Below are positions 44,561 to 57,493 of a stretch of DNA of 64,000 bases, piece after piece (position 1 is the first letter of the stretch; every line of letters starts with the position of its first letter). The DNA is from Chrysoperla carnea (Eukaryota > Arthropoda > Insecta > Neuroptera > Chrysopidae). A program made the position numbers and the translations under genes. The stretch spans positions 89,451,435 to 89,515,434 of the forward strand of contig NC_058338.1 in assembly GCF_905475395.1 (NCBI RefSeq), written 5' to 3'. The notes under the pieces are model-generated. The model ran no database searches. It saw nothing but the letters and a program-made list of their open reading frames with translations, and was not told where the DNA came from.

Positions 44561-45883
44561 GGGATCAGGCGTACTTGAGTTTGCGAAATTATATCAATTA
44601 AAAACGGGAATGCATTAAACACCATATATTATCTATGCCAATATAGTGATAATATATCGTATTTTCAAATGAAGTAACATTTGTATATTGCCGCCATTAA
44701 TATAACCACAAAAAATCAACTAAAAAATAAATGTAATTAATAAATTAATTATACTTTCCCAAATAATGAAACCGTGTTTAATGTGATTCCCAAATTAATT
44801 AGATTAGTCTCCATGTAAACAATTATCAAATAACGTAAAAATGGTGAAAATTTAATTTTTTACCTTCTAAGTATACGCTTTGAAAAACTAATTAATTACA
44901 TGAAAACTAATCAGTCCTAAATAATTAAAATATATTCCTAAATCTTCCCAAACGATTCCCAGTTGAATAAGAATAGTTTTAATGAAAAATAAAACTTAAC
45001 ATTTACATAAATTAAAAAAACAAAATTATTGTCAATGAAGTAGCATTTGAATATTGCCGCCATTAATATAACCACAAAAAATCAACTAAAAAATAAATGT
45101 AATTAATTAAATAATTTTAGTGTCCCAAATGATGAAACCGTGTTTAATGTGATTTCCAAATTAATTAGATTAGTCTCCATTTAAACTATTATCAAATAAC
45201 GTAAAAATGGTGAAAATTTAATTTTTTACCTTCTAAGTATACGCTTTGAAGAACTAATTAATTACATGAAAACTAATCAGTCCTAAATAATAAAAATATA
45301 TTCCTAAATCTTCCCTAACGATTTCCAATTGAATAAGAACAGTTTTAAGGCAAAATAAAACTTAACATTTACATAAATTATTCAGTAATATTTGAATATT
45401 GGCGCCATACTGCTATATAACAATTAATGCTTCAGATGTACGGTTAATTAACATAACCTATCAATCAACTAAAAAATAGGTGTAATTAATTAATTATACA
45501 TCCCCAAACTCTGAAACCGTGTTTATCGTAATTCCCAAATGATTTCCTTTCGAATAACATAAAAATTAAGTGGATTTAATTTCCTACCTGCTAACTATAC
45601 GCTGGAAAAAGAATCATTAATTACAGGAAAACTAATAATTCCCAAATTCTAAAATTATATTCCCAAATCCTCCCAAACGATTCCCAAATGAATGGAAATA
45701 GTTTGAGTGAAAAATAACAATTTTATCTGCTAACTATACGGAGCTTTGAATTCACTTTAAATATAAAATTAAATGAGATAATTTATTATTTTTGGAGTAA
45801 GGACGAAAGGTGAATTTTCTGAGGAGAAAAACTGTTTTATGTGATCATTATGAGATGGCAGTATAAACCAACCCAATAGCTAG

Positions 45884-48800
45884 CGACCTCCTTTTGTAAA
45901 TGTAAAACATAATAATGTAATTAAATTCGCCATTGTAATTGTCACATTACTAAATAAAAAAATAAAACTAAAATTTTTGAAATATATCTTTGTAATTTGT
46001 GTGTTTTGATATTGTTTGATAATTGTTTCAAATTAAATAAATATACAGGTTTGTGTTATAATTTATTGTATACAAGTTTCAATTCATTTTTAGCATAACT
46101 ACTTCATAAGTATCCTTTTATTGGTTATTTCAAACGATTTATTTTACTTAATTTTGTAATTCAAATGAAATTTAAATAATAAATTAAATGTATGTAAGCT
46201 ATTAAATAATCGCCTTTCGAAAAAAAAAACAAAAGCTACCTATAAGCATAGATCCCCAAATTTTGTTTTTTGGAACTGTTGTAATCAATAGGTCAATTAA
46301 CATGGGTTTGTTTTGAAAATGAAAACAATTAGGAGTAAACTCAATAACTTAATTTTTTGTTTATAAACTAGTACATTACGTCTTTGAATTTACCTAGGTA
46401 GTACCCTGTACGACAACTCGATGTGATTATCAAATCATAACATACGAACTGTCAAAATTCGATGTTAATTACACCTTTTAATTTTTGATAATTGAAGAAT
46501 AATAATTTAAGATGATAATTGTCACGAGAGAAATTATTGCTGAAGACTTGGTAAATAAATGAATGCCAGAAAAACAAAAGAATTTCTTTTTGAAATTTTG
46601 TTATAAAATGATTTCTGGCTAAAACAACACATCTAGATTTTAATTCATTGAACAAACAGATTCAGATTAGAGCGATTATTTGAATCGAAAGAAAGTTGTT
46701 CTAAGCATTCTTGTTACTCAGTGAATTTAATCTCTTCAGTAAATTTAAGTTTAAGTGTTCTGTTTTCACTTGTAATTAGATAAACCGAGACTTTTCAAAA
46801 TGTGTACAACTTCCTGTTTTGGATAATCAATAACCTATTTTAATCTTGATAGATTCGGGGAATCTTGATAAATTCGGGGTCAATAACCTATTTTAATCTT
46901 GATAGATTCAATTTGATTATACTATAAATATTTTTTTGGCCAACTCATTTTGGTATTTCGATACCGTAAAAATGAAAATGATAGCAAAGATTTGAAATTT
47001 TATTTATCAATTAATCATCCTTTTATACGTCCTTTGTTAAAAAATACATTTCGATTCTCTGTACGATTTAGGAGAAATTAACTATAAAAGTCAGAGTTTT
47101 TACCAAAAAAAGGTTTTTCATTTTTATGTACAGTTCTTAATCTTGGTATGATTTTAAAGCTTAAAACTTGAGGAATATTGATAAAAGTTTGTTATGTAAA
47201 TGGTAAAACATTTTTAAAAGCACTTATTGACTAAAAAACCAACATTTATTACGGCTTCTTCATTTACCATCATGTAAAAAGGGATGTTTTTAATAATTAA
47301 TTTATCGTAAAACGTTCAAAGCATCGACTTGAAATTTATACAGAAGGTGTCTCAATAATTGACACACAAAATTTCCGTTTTTTGGTAACACTTTCGTTTT
47401 GGTATCAAAACGGCTAAAAGATTTATAATGAATAAATTAAATTTAATAATAATTGTTTTTTGTTTTAGTTCATCGACATTTTCAACACTTATAAATAAAA
47501 CGTTGTACTTTGTATCTTGAAACTGGTAAGTTTTATCTTGCTTTTGGATAAACATTATAATATCAACAATAGTTTTGGATTTTAATCAGCAATTGGAATT
47601 CATTAATAACAAAATGATTGAATATTTTGGATGAAATTTGTTTAAAACATTGTGTTTTGATTTGTAATTAAGAATGACTACGTCTTGCGTTATCTTTAAT
47701 TTTATAAAGATACTAAAAGTAAAGGTAGCGTAGTGATTCATCATAAATGTAAAAAAGTGTAGTTTAAGATTCGTTTATTTACATAATTTTCAAAATATTG
47801 CCTTTATTTCATAAATAAGATAAACTGTGCCTGTGAGTACGATTATAAAAAAATATGATTGGGGCATCGTTTAAGTTTCAAACAAAATGCGTAATACTGC
47901 CCACAGACATGCTCATCTTAATTTGAATAAAATCGAATTTGGTATAGTTTGAACTTTATTGTTTGCTTTAGTTTAATTATTTATTTATTATATTTTTTGA
48001 AAAAAAGCAAATACATTCCAACGCTTTTTTATTTCGGAAAATAAAATGTATTTAAATGCGATTCTCTATTTAATTTTCTGAGAACAAGGGATTATCATTG
48101 ATTATTTTTACTGGCCTATTTTAATTATAATCATTGTTTGGAGTATTAGAAATTTTACTTTGCACTTGAAACTGTGAAAAAGTACATCTTTAAAATGACT
48201 AATTTTTTTTGGAAATGGTTCCATTAACCAATTAAATTAGATTAAATTGTCAAACTTAATATCTGTAACTAGTTACCAGTACGTTACGACCTTTGCGGAA
48301 ACAGTCAAAATGAAGACTTACCTTCTCAATGATTGCTCAGTTCTTGAGTTTTTAACAAATATATGATTTTAAATAAAAATCATCTAATATGATTTTTAAA
48401 TGAAGAATAAATCTACCGTAGCTCTCACGGGTAGACCGATTTGAGTTGAATGCAGATATTTTTGAAGTGAAACTTTTTATGGGACACTAGCGTTTTTGTT
48501 TGAAAGCTAATTTGATAAAAAGTTGATTTTGTTCTTAGCTATGTTTCAAGAAAATAAGAGGAGGAATGTTTTTTTTTTTTTAATTTTGCAAACTTCACTT
48601 GTTATGGCGTTACGTTTAAATCAGGCTCAGTTATAAATACTGGAAGCAGGGTTGTAATTAAATTTAGAATATTTATTTAGAAAAGAGTGAAATACTTTGA
48701 TAATATCAGCTAATTAGAGTACTCGAATACACTTAAAGTTTCTGCTCGTGAATTGTCGAGAAATTCTTTCGAGATAAAAAAAAAAACTCAACGCCTCGAG

Positions 48801-49345
48801 AAATAGATAACAGGTAGTTAAAAGAAACATCCATATAATACGTGACGAGTCTAAGGGTATTGCAAAAATAATTTTAGTTATTTAGGTCTACTGGGCAACG
48901 AACGCATACTCTTGCAAAATGTACAAAGCTGTAATGACTATTCAGCCAACATCGACGAAGAATGAGCTTGTTTTCTCGTTATCAGGAAACATTGTCACTA
49001 AAATAAGAAACCACTTGTATATCTGAAACCCTAATTAATGCTCTTGTATTTATGAAAGTCTAGTTTATAAGAAAAACGCTTTGAATTAAAATTTAATTTC
49101 TTTGTTGATTATTTTGCGGGTTACTTGTTTAATGTTAGTTAGCCAACTATGTTCAAATTAAAAACATAGTATTGAAAGTTCATTATGATTTTTTTAATCG
49201 AAAGACTGTGATGTTATTAACATCACAGGCATTTTTAGTTTAAGTTGGTGGCAAAATGTTTCATTTATTTGTTAAAGAAGTTTTTATAGTTATCTAAATA
49301 TGTACTAGTAATTTTGTTGATTTAATTTTGCTAATTATTTTTTAT
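45884..49345. other. Intergenic, no gene recognised
   Basis: AT-rich DNA. A 29-base direct repeat (CAATAACCTATTTTAATCTT then GATAGATTC) occurs at 46829 and 46882. 48410-48600 resembles the dispersed-repeat tail near 3860-4080 (TTCTTAGCTATGTTTCAAG). No exon with credible protein similarity was found. Confidence 0.5.
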
Positions 49346-49665
49346 TTAAGGTAGTACTTACGGTAATAGACTTTGCATTCCGAATTTAATGAAACTTGGC
49401 ATAGTTGTCCATTATTATATCATAATTAACCAGTTAAATTTTTAGGCGACTTCAGAGAACTGAAAATCTGAACGTCCAGTTTTGTGAAATAAAATAAAAT
49501 CTGTGATTTCCCATAAGGATCAATGTTAAAATTTCTTTAAAATATCTGTTTTTCAATTCTCTGAAGGGCCCTAAAAATTGGTTAATTATGATATAATAAT
49601 GGACAAATATGCCAAGTTTCATTAAATTCTGAATACAGAGTCTATTACCGATAGTACTACCTTAA
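49346..49665. mobile_element. TTAA-flanked MITE with about 125-bp inverted arms
   Basis: The element spans 49350-49661, starting GGTAGTACTTACGGTAATAG and, in reverse complement, GGTAGTACTATCGGTAATAG. The arms also share GAAACTTGGCATA / GAAACTTGGCATATTTGTCC and TTAATTATGATATAATAATG. TTAA flanks both ends (49346-49349 and 49662-49665). The first eight bases equal those of family B, so the two may use the same transposase. Confidence 0.88.
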
Positions 49666-50519
49666 TTGTTCACTGTCGTACATTTAGGAACGGGTAGGAA
49701 TCTAATTATTATAAAAAAGTTAGGTATTACTCAACTCTTTACTTTTTATGTATAGACCAGCCGAATATAGTTTGTTTTTTTATTAATTTGAAAATTTCTC
49801 GAGATACTCGATAAACTCGAGAAATCCTAGTATAGAATTATTGTGTCTCGAGAAATAAAAAAGGTCGAGAAACCAGAAACCTTAAATACACTGTACCAAT
49901 TAGTAGCATGTGCCTACTGGAAGTCTCCCAATAACAGAAGGAAAAATCGAGCAATCTTTACTCTTCAGGTGATAGTGTACGACCACGTCAAAACCTTGAG
50001 TATCAATCATTTTCCAGCTATCTATGTGGACATTTAATTATTTTTGAAAACCGGAAAGATGTATACTTATACCAACTTCTCTTTGGGGGTAGTTCTCCAA
50101 GGAATCATTTTTTCAATCTGTAATTTCAAAAATTGTATGTTAAGTTTTAAATGCTATTGATCTCTTGGCTAATATTGTCGACTGTAAACGTATGTGAATA
50201 TATTTAGCAATATCAGTTTTTAAACATAAATTTTTCTAAAATAATTATTTTCGACACACCTTGCATAATTTTAATTTGGATTTGATTGTCAATAAAACTA
50301 TTGTCCCTATGATGAAGATCCGTTAGAGTATTTATTTATTTAAATGACAAATGTCATTCCACTATGCATACATAGCGTATGTTGAGTTAAAGTGCGTCGA
50401 ACAGGAACCACGGTATTCGCACATTCATCATCATGGGTTTTCTAACATATCGGATCACAGATTCACTATATGATACATTTTTATTGAATACAGAGCTGTA
50501 CTAAATTTATTTTTTACTT
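49666..50519. other. Intergenic, no gene seen
   Basis: Contains CTCGAGAAAT-like motifs repeated around 49798-49870 (also seen near 48760-48810) but no recognisable gene. Confidence 0.5.
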
Positions 50520-50687
50520 GGAAAATCACTTTAATTTCAACATAAACCAATTCATATTGGAGAGAAATCTTTTTCATGTGAAATTTATGATAAAACTGGT
50601 AGAAGCAGTTTAATTCAACCTAAATAAACTCATAGTGGAGAAAAACCTTTTCCATGTGAATTTTGTGACAAAACATTTAATACATAA
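50520..50687 (+). pseudogene. C2H2 zinc-finger gene remnant
   Basis: The frame beginning at 50538 reads QHKPIHIGEKSFSCEIYDK, then SSLIQPK, a stop, then THSGEKPFPCEFCDKTFNT and a stop. Upstream the finger continues one base out of frame. The H-x-GEK linkers and CxxC pairs identify two decayed fingers. They resemble, but are not copied from, the array at 37578-39487. Confidence 0.8.
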
Positions 50688-51566
50688 TTTTATCATGGGT
50701 ACTTACAAGGATATTTTCTTGTTTCTAAGCTCAACTGCACAAATATCCTTGTTTCTAGCAAAGAAACTTTTTTAATACCAAAGAATCAATAGTAGACAAG
50801 TCATCTAATTGAGACACTTTTCAAAAAATGGTGTAATACCCTATTAAATATTTTACTGTTAATAGAGTCTACGCATCTTAATTATAAAATGTATCTAATT
50901 ATAAAAATGTATTTAAATTTTACATTTTGAAATTTCGCGCATAATTTAACGAAAACACTCAATGCAGTGGACGCCATATTGCTCTGGGGTTTGGCGTCAG
51001 TTTGCTGTGTAAACAATCGCACTGATATTTTGGAAGATCATCTTTTATAATTTAAAGTATTTAGTTTACACAGCCGTATGACGTAATAATAATAACATGG
51101 TGGCTTCTATTTCAGGAATTTTAACATTTTCCTATTGCTTTTTGTCTAAACTATCTCAAGAATATATTTTTATATTTTTTTTCATGTATAGTAAAATACT
51201 CTATTTTACACCGTAACAATGAAATTAATTATTATTTAAAAGATCCATAAAAGAAACTATAATACACCACTGTATTTCTTTTTAAATAATACTGTATACT
51301 TAAATACAAAGTGGGTCATTTTAAAATTTAAAGGGACCTAAAAACAATTTGTCTTAAAATTGTTTTTATCTGGAGAATGGTTGATTTATAATTTTATTTA
51401 CATTGTACGGTCAAGAGTAGGAGTTGAATTAGTTCAGAAGCTACGCTGAGCTACGTCAAGGGAGAGTGACAATGAAGTCAATGTAAGTAAAGAAAGTTAG
51501 CCACTTTTACACACAAAGTAATAAGAGTATCATTCTTCTCACTTCCTCAGTGGATATAGTATATGC
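50688..51566. other. Intergenic, no gene seen
   Basis: AT-rich; no supported exon or repeat. Confidence 0.5.
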
Positions 51567-52046
51567 TATAAACAAACAAACAAATACATAGTATATGTAA
51601 CATATAAATTTAAAGTATATACAATACCTGTATAGTGTATACATACTATTTAATGTTTCTAACATAATTTGCGCCCTGGTAGGTAAACAGTGATGTTTAC
51701 GAAAAAATCTTTCAAATAAAAGTTGTTAATTTTTTGATAAGGAATTTTTTATTTCTAACGGTTTACAGGATGTTGCATATTTACGTACTAGACCTCCTTT
51801 TTTACGTCCTAAGCACGCTTAAAAATTAAAACTTCGCGTCTCTTTTCGTTTTTAAGTTATCGTGTCCACAGATAGACTGGCGGACAGACCGACAGGCGGA
51901 CTAACAACCGGAAATGGACTAATTAGATGATTTTATGAACACCAATACCAAAATTTTGTTCGTAGCATCAATATTTTTAAGCGTTAAAAGTTTTGGACTA
52001 AACTTAGTATACCTTAATATATTATATATATATACATGGAATAAAA
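51567..52046 (+). repeat. Dispersed repeat family A, copy
   Basis: Landmarks CGTTTTTAAGTTATCGTG, AACCGGAAATGGACTAATTA, GCATCAATATTTTTAAGCGT, GGACTAAACTTAGTATACC and end ATGGAATAAAA. The initial CAAGTG block is missing. Confidence 0.7.
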
Positions 52047-52802
52047 AGGGTGTTTTTTAGTTTTTTAAAACTATAATTTAACCGCAGTGAATCTTTAAGG
52101 TTTGGGCGTTATGGCATGTCTATAAAACCGACAACATAACAACATTATAATCATGTATGACACTTTTTAATTACCACTTTGTACATACATTCATAATACA
52201 TACAATTTTTGCAGGTAATTTTGTCAATTTCTATACGCTATTTTAATTTAATATGGTATATGATATGTATTCTCATGTGTGAATTATTCATTTTCACATT
52301 TGACACTGGAGTAGATACATTACTCCCAGTAATTTTGTCGGGAATTTTTTTTTTTTTTATTAAATAGTGTCATAGTTTAAAATAAATTAATTTGATTTTT
52401 AAATTACTTTGCTTTTTACTAAGAAATTTATTTTGCTAACATAACATGGATTTATAAATATTTAAAAAAAAGTTTTATAAAATTTAAATTCAAGTGAATT
52501 TATTTGGAAATTTTTTCAAGTAAGTATAATATTTTGTTGATCGAATTTAAGCATTATACATCATGAGCGTTAGATCTCAATAAATTATCTTTTGATTTCG
52601 TTTTTTGTTTTTATTTTTTGGGGACAGATTGGTCGATGGTCAATTTTCTGTTTGAATCAAATTTTAGAAACAATAGTAATTAGTATATTTAGTAGCAATA
52701 ATAAGAGTCATGGAATATGCTTTTCCTTTTGAAATACACCCGCTATTTTTATTTTAATCGGTACGGGAAAATTACTTTTCTGGTAGAGGACCCAGTTACC
52801 AT

Positions 52803-53254
52803 TTAAGGATGTACGAGCACCAAAGCAATTTTAAATAAAAAGCTTGATTTTTTAAAATGAACTTCGACTAAATCAATTATGGAAATTTAATTTTATTGGG
52901 GGGGGGGTCCCCCCGATTATTTAAATAAATAAAGGACTTCAAAAGTAGGCATATTTAACATGATTTTATGGTAAAACGGTAGATGAATGATATATATGTT
53001 TTCATAGATTTGTCCAAAACTTTCGGTGGAAATTAAAAGAAAAACTTAAATTTATTATTTAATTTATTTATTATATAATTTGTTTAATTATTTAGATTTC
53101 GATATTTCGAAAACTAAGAGAGTTATCGAAAAACTTTATTATTATTTTTTGTCTACATTCATGAAGTTATAACAAAATTCCTCATCAAAGTTGAAAATAA
53201 GGTACAAATTATTTCAATTCTAAATCTAGAATTACCTTGGTGTTCGCACTACCT
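52803..53254 (-). mobile_element. TTAA-flanked MITE, family B long form
   Basis: It starts TTAA then GGATGTACGAGCACCAAAGC and ends TTGGTGTTCGCACTACCT. The body equals the others reversed (ATTCATGAAGTTATAACAAA). A G run at 52900-52908 mirrors the C run of the Flattop-intron copy. The right TTAA has mutated. Confidence 0.75.
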
Positions 53255-54654
53255 AAAAATACTAGAAAAATAGGTTTACCTGCCTTATTAGGCTACTTGA
53301 AAGTCGCTATTGTTAAACAATTTTAGAAAAAATTATTTTATCCTTATTGCGATTGATACTGTAAAACTATAGGAAACAAACTAGTCTTCTTGATCGTGAA
53401 TCCAGAACAAAAAAGAAGAATTTTACAATTTTGAAGCACTGACTGAAGCACGGTGTTGTTTGAAAAGATCATTCATTAAATGTTTCCTAATGTATGACAA
53501 TGTGGAAGCTTCAGAAAGAGTAAAAGATACGCATTTTTACTCTTCGCAACGAATTACTTCTGTCCACTTCCATCATAATAAAGACACAAAGATTAAAGGT
53601 ATCTTGTTTTACACAGAGTGATCCAGGTTAAAACAGCAAGATTTCATCAAATGGTAGACAATATTAAAATAATGACCATGTCTCAATAGATTTAGAGCCG
53701 GAAAAGCTTCTTTTTCTAGATACAGGTTGTTGAAATTTTGGGAGAAAAATATTATCTTTGTGAATGTCGCCGAAAATTTTTTTGACAGTATGAACTATCG
53801 ACGAAAACTAACGATACAGACATATGTGTGCCATCGTCCCGTTTCGAGAAAAATAATCAATAATGAAACTGCCTTTATATTAAATACATCAAGGTCATGC
53901 AAAGGCCTATGCTTGGGGTATTGTGTACCAAATTTCAAATTTTTCTAACCAACCATTTTGGACAAGTTAACAATAATATCCTTTTTTCTAAAACGCCCTG
54001 TTTCTAGAAAAGAGCTGTTTCTCAGCTGTAACTTTATTGAAGAAATTGTCATTATTTTAACGTTATCTTCTATTTGATAAATTCCTTTTATTGTAGCTTA
54101 GATCACGCTGTATTAAGGGTACCTACTGTTTGTGACTCCCTTCCGACTAAAACTATTTGTCACTCCCTTTCTTCAACGGGATTTCAATGGGTGTATAATC
54201 CTTGTAAATTAAAAACTACAAAAAAGTTTATGTAAAAAGTTCAATGAAATTAATTATATATAATATGGTTGGAAAAACTTATCAAAATCATAATAGCATG
54301 AACAAAGTTAAAGATTATTAACCGTTTGTTTAATTACATAAATTTTAATGAATAATTATCAAACTCTGCTCAAAGATTACCTACACCATTTTCAATGGTT
54401 CAGAATTGAATAATTTATTTTCAAAAAAATTTTTTTTGCGGAAAACTGTGTCTGGTAGATTGCTAATATTATAAATGTGAATGTCAGTTTGTATATTTGT
54501 TTTGATTTTGCGTCAAAACAGAATATAGTTTTATAAATTTGAAAGACGTCAGCCATTTTTGTTCTTCTTTTTTCCTCAAAATTTGGAGACATTGATTGTG
54601 TAGCATTTTTGCACAGACACTCAGTTGAAGAGCCGTCTATCATGGTTTAATCAG
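53255..54654. other. Intergenic, decayed repeats
   Basis: 53715-53870 (TGTTGAAATTTTGGGAG, TTTTTGACAGTATGA, CATCGTCCCGTTTCGAGAAA) resembles 57597-57770 inside family D. No gene was recognised. Confidence 0.5.
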
Positions 54655-54978
54655 TAGATAATAATAATAATTATAATAATAATGGAGTTAATCTCCGCTC
54701 CTCCAACATAAACGTCAATAACAGAGGCCATCCACATAATTATTTATAATCTTAATTTATTTAAATTAAATCCGATTAAAATTAAATATTTATGATGTGG
54801 GTGGAGTCAGTTACTTTCAGTTCTTGTTATCCAAGCGACGACAGTGATCAATTAACCGCCCCATTAATTATAATCGATCAGACTGCCGCTGCCTGGATTC
54901 GAACTCGCAACCTAAGTCAAAGTAATCAAGCGGGTCAAATTGATTGCGCTTTAACTCGCCCTGCCACTTATTATTTGA
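54655..54978 (-). mobile_element. tRNA-derived SINE
   Basis: On the minus strand the 5' region has an A-box-like TGGCAGGGCGAGTTAAAGCG (about 54966-54947) and, 35 bases on, a B-box GAGTTCGAATCC (54906-54895), spaced as in tRNA genes. About 200 bases of unrelated body follow, then a tail of ATT/AAT units (about 54690-54658). The tRNA part cannot fold into a full modern tRNA, and the simple-repeat tail is typical of insect SINEs. Confidence 0.7.
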
Positions 54979-55600
54979 TTTAATCAATATTTTAACTATA
55001 GTTTAAAAGAAAATTAAGCAGCTGTAGCTGCTTAAACTTTATTTTTACAACCTTGCCCAACAGTTTGAATGCGTTCTTTTTTCTTCGAGTCCCCCATTTC
55101 AAAAAACAGTGAGCTACCAGCTGTCATTCTGTCTTTGCTTTTTCATTGTCAATGCCACGCAAATAGGCAAACACTCAAACCTTGCATTATTTTGGGACAT
55201 CGTTGATAAGAGTGGGAGCGCTGAGTAGTTAATAATTACAAATTTAGCGAAGCTATGCGCGGTGAAGTTTTATATTCGCTAAAAACTAAGGCTTTATTTT
55301 TGGTAATGTAAACGCTCATTTAATTTTTATGTCTCATATTAACTGTTTTTTTTTTAGATTATTATGTCAATGCATGAAAGTAATTTTCTCATAACGTAAA
55401 TGCAATTATTTTGTCATACTTTATGAATTTTTGACTTACACATAATTTTATAATTTTTACAAAATGTAATTTAACTGATGTAATTAAGACAGTGTTGATT
55501 ACAATTATGTGTAATATGTTAATTGAGAGTTTGTGAATTTATTCAAACTTGACCAATATGCATTATGTTCTTGAAGATGACATATGTTTTAAATGATGTC
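54979..55600. other. Intergenic, no gene seen
   Basis: A small inverted pair, AAGCAGCTGTAGCTGCTT, at 55015-55032 is a perfect 18-base palindrome. No other feature. Confidence 0.5.
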
Positions 55601-56245
55601 TTAAAGTAGTACGAGCACCAAAGCAATTTTAGATTTATGATTGAAATTATTTGTACTTTATTTTCAACTTTGATTGTGAATTTTGTTATAACTTCATGAA
55701 TGTAGACGAAAAATAAGAAAAAGGTTTTGTGGTATCTGCCATGGTTTACAAAATATCGAATTCTAAATAAATTAAACAAAATATTCAATTTTCGATATTT
55801 TAAAAATTACTCCAGATGCCGAAAAATTGTTTTCTTACTTTTCGTCTTATATTGTCAAGTTATAACATAATTCACCATCAAAATTGACAATATATATTTT
55901 TTAAAATTTGTGTCCCCACTACCGTGCTTATACATCCTTAATTAATCAGTCAGGAACAACGGTTTTTTTTTTTTGTTTTCAATAATTTTTTAAGATTTTA
56001 AAATTTAACTTAAATATTTTTTTTTGTTTAAATTTCCACCGACTAGTTTTGGAGAAATCTATGAAAACATATCATCCATCTATTTACCATAAAACCAATA
56101 TTAAATACGCCTACTTTTGAAGTCATTTATTTATTTGAAGGCAACCCCCTTTAAAATTTTCAGAATTGATTAAGACCTAATCCAACTTGTTATAAAAAAA
56201 AATTTCAAGCCTTTTGTCTAAAATTACCATGACGCTCGTAACAGA
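55601..56245 (+). mobile_element. TTAA-flanked MITE, family B, with companion block
   Basis: The short form runs from 55605 to 55937 with TTAA at 55601-55604 and 55938-55941. It starts AGTAGTACGAGCACCAAAGC and ends CCGTGCTTATACATCC. The companion block follows to about 56245, ending CATGACGCTCGTAA. Confidence 0.8.
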
Positions 56246-57493
56246 GTGGCCACTAATTGGGAAATCCATAAATTATATGTGAATATCATTGATTGGAAAT
56301 TATTATGTAAATCAGGGAAAATTGTCAATAAATTACCCAAAAACTAAATTAATTATTATATTTTTTGGATTTTAATTACCGTGGTCAATTATTTCGATTC
56401 AAATCTTCTTCGATATTTTTCGATTTAATCTGTAATTTATTTTTTAGGAATTTATTGATGTGCTTAAAAAATGCCAATAAGTTTAAAATTAATGTTATCT
56501 CTGTTTTTGGAATATATAGGGTAAAAAAGTTTCGCAAAAGTTAAAAATTTTGTTTATTTGACTGGATGAGTAGTTCTCGAGATGTCGCTGAAAATTTATT
56601 CAGAATATAGAGCTTCATGTGGGATTTTGGCAGAAATCGTTGAAAATACTCGCACAATCGTCAAATGAGTCCGATTTTTGAATTTTTTTACTTTCTAAAC
56701 TTTATAGATGTTATTATTTTATTCAATACAAAATCACTCTATAAACTGAGTCTAAATTTTGAAACAAAAAGTTATCTGTGATGTTTTCCCCTTAAGAAAA
56801 TCGCAAAAAATCAAGAATAATTTCATGTTTTCCAATTTGGATAAAACTCATTGTATAAAGTAATTTTGACCCAAAAAATTCAAAAATTGGGTTTATTTAA
56901 TGAATGGATGCATAGTTTTTCAGTTATTGTCCAAAATCTTATATGAAGAGCGATTTTTCGGATCGATTTCAGTCGATATCTGAATTGTTTTTTTAATAAC
57001 GATTTATTACTCTAGAAATTCTAACAACTAAGATCAATTTCTTTCATTTGTAGAAGTTCCTAGTCAACCTGTTAGAAAATATTTTATGGTCAATTGAACT
57101 GGAACTTAGAGTAAATATTCATTTTATAAAATTCCCAAAGCCTCCACCATAGTAACATTTAACCATTATTAGTGAATCAATAGTACACGTATTGTATTTA
57201 AATTAAGAAATTTTACGCGATAACAATTTATCTGACCGGACTGTCCAAGTAAAATTACCATAAATTGAATGTATCTTTCTTATATTCCAAGGCTGCATAA
57301 CGAAACTAATTGCCACTTACAGCTTCTCTGGGACTTTTTCAATCTATTAAATAATCTATGGTGTAATATTTTTCACTTTTTCTAAAAACGATTATTCAAA
57401 AAGAAAAAATTGATTACATTAAAAAAATTATTTTTACATCTATTATAAGTTTTGTACGTGTTTCTAATTCGTTTTATGAGGTTTTCTATTAAG
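56246..57493. other. Intergenic, no gene seen
   Basis: AT-rich sequence; several sentences of similar dispersed text (TTCTCGAGATGTCGCTGAAA) hint at old repeats, but nothing can be named. Confidence 0.45.

Larger units (their letters stand above)
41928..45883. mobile_element. Foldback-like element, long inverted arms of tandem units
   Basis: The left arm (about 41928-42800, resuming at 43364) and the right arm (about 44660-45883) are inverted copies. Landmarks: TTGCCATCTCATGG / CTGCCATCTCAT at the outer edge, GAATTCAAGCTCCGTATA / GAATTCAAAGCTCCGTATA, and repeated TTTGGGAAT motifs. Each arm is built of direct units of about 350-370 bp: in the right arm they start near 44670, 45037 and 45385 (TTGAATATTGSCGCCAT); in the left there are two plus a fragment. 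Tandem units within long inverted arms are the plan of Drosophila foldback (FB) elements. The centre holds other repeats and no coding sequence. Confidence 0.75.

Noticed and set aside
41928-45883. Polinton/Maverick because of long terminal repeats
   Set aside because: Far too short and without polymerase, integrase or capsid genes; tandem arm units fit a foldback plan better.
54890-54970. Candidate tRNA gene on the minus strand
   Set aside because: The B-box is good but the acceptor and anticodon stems do not pair; the following body and ATT tail indicate a SINE.
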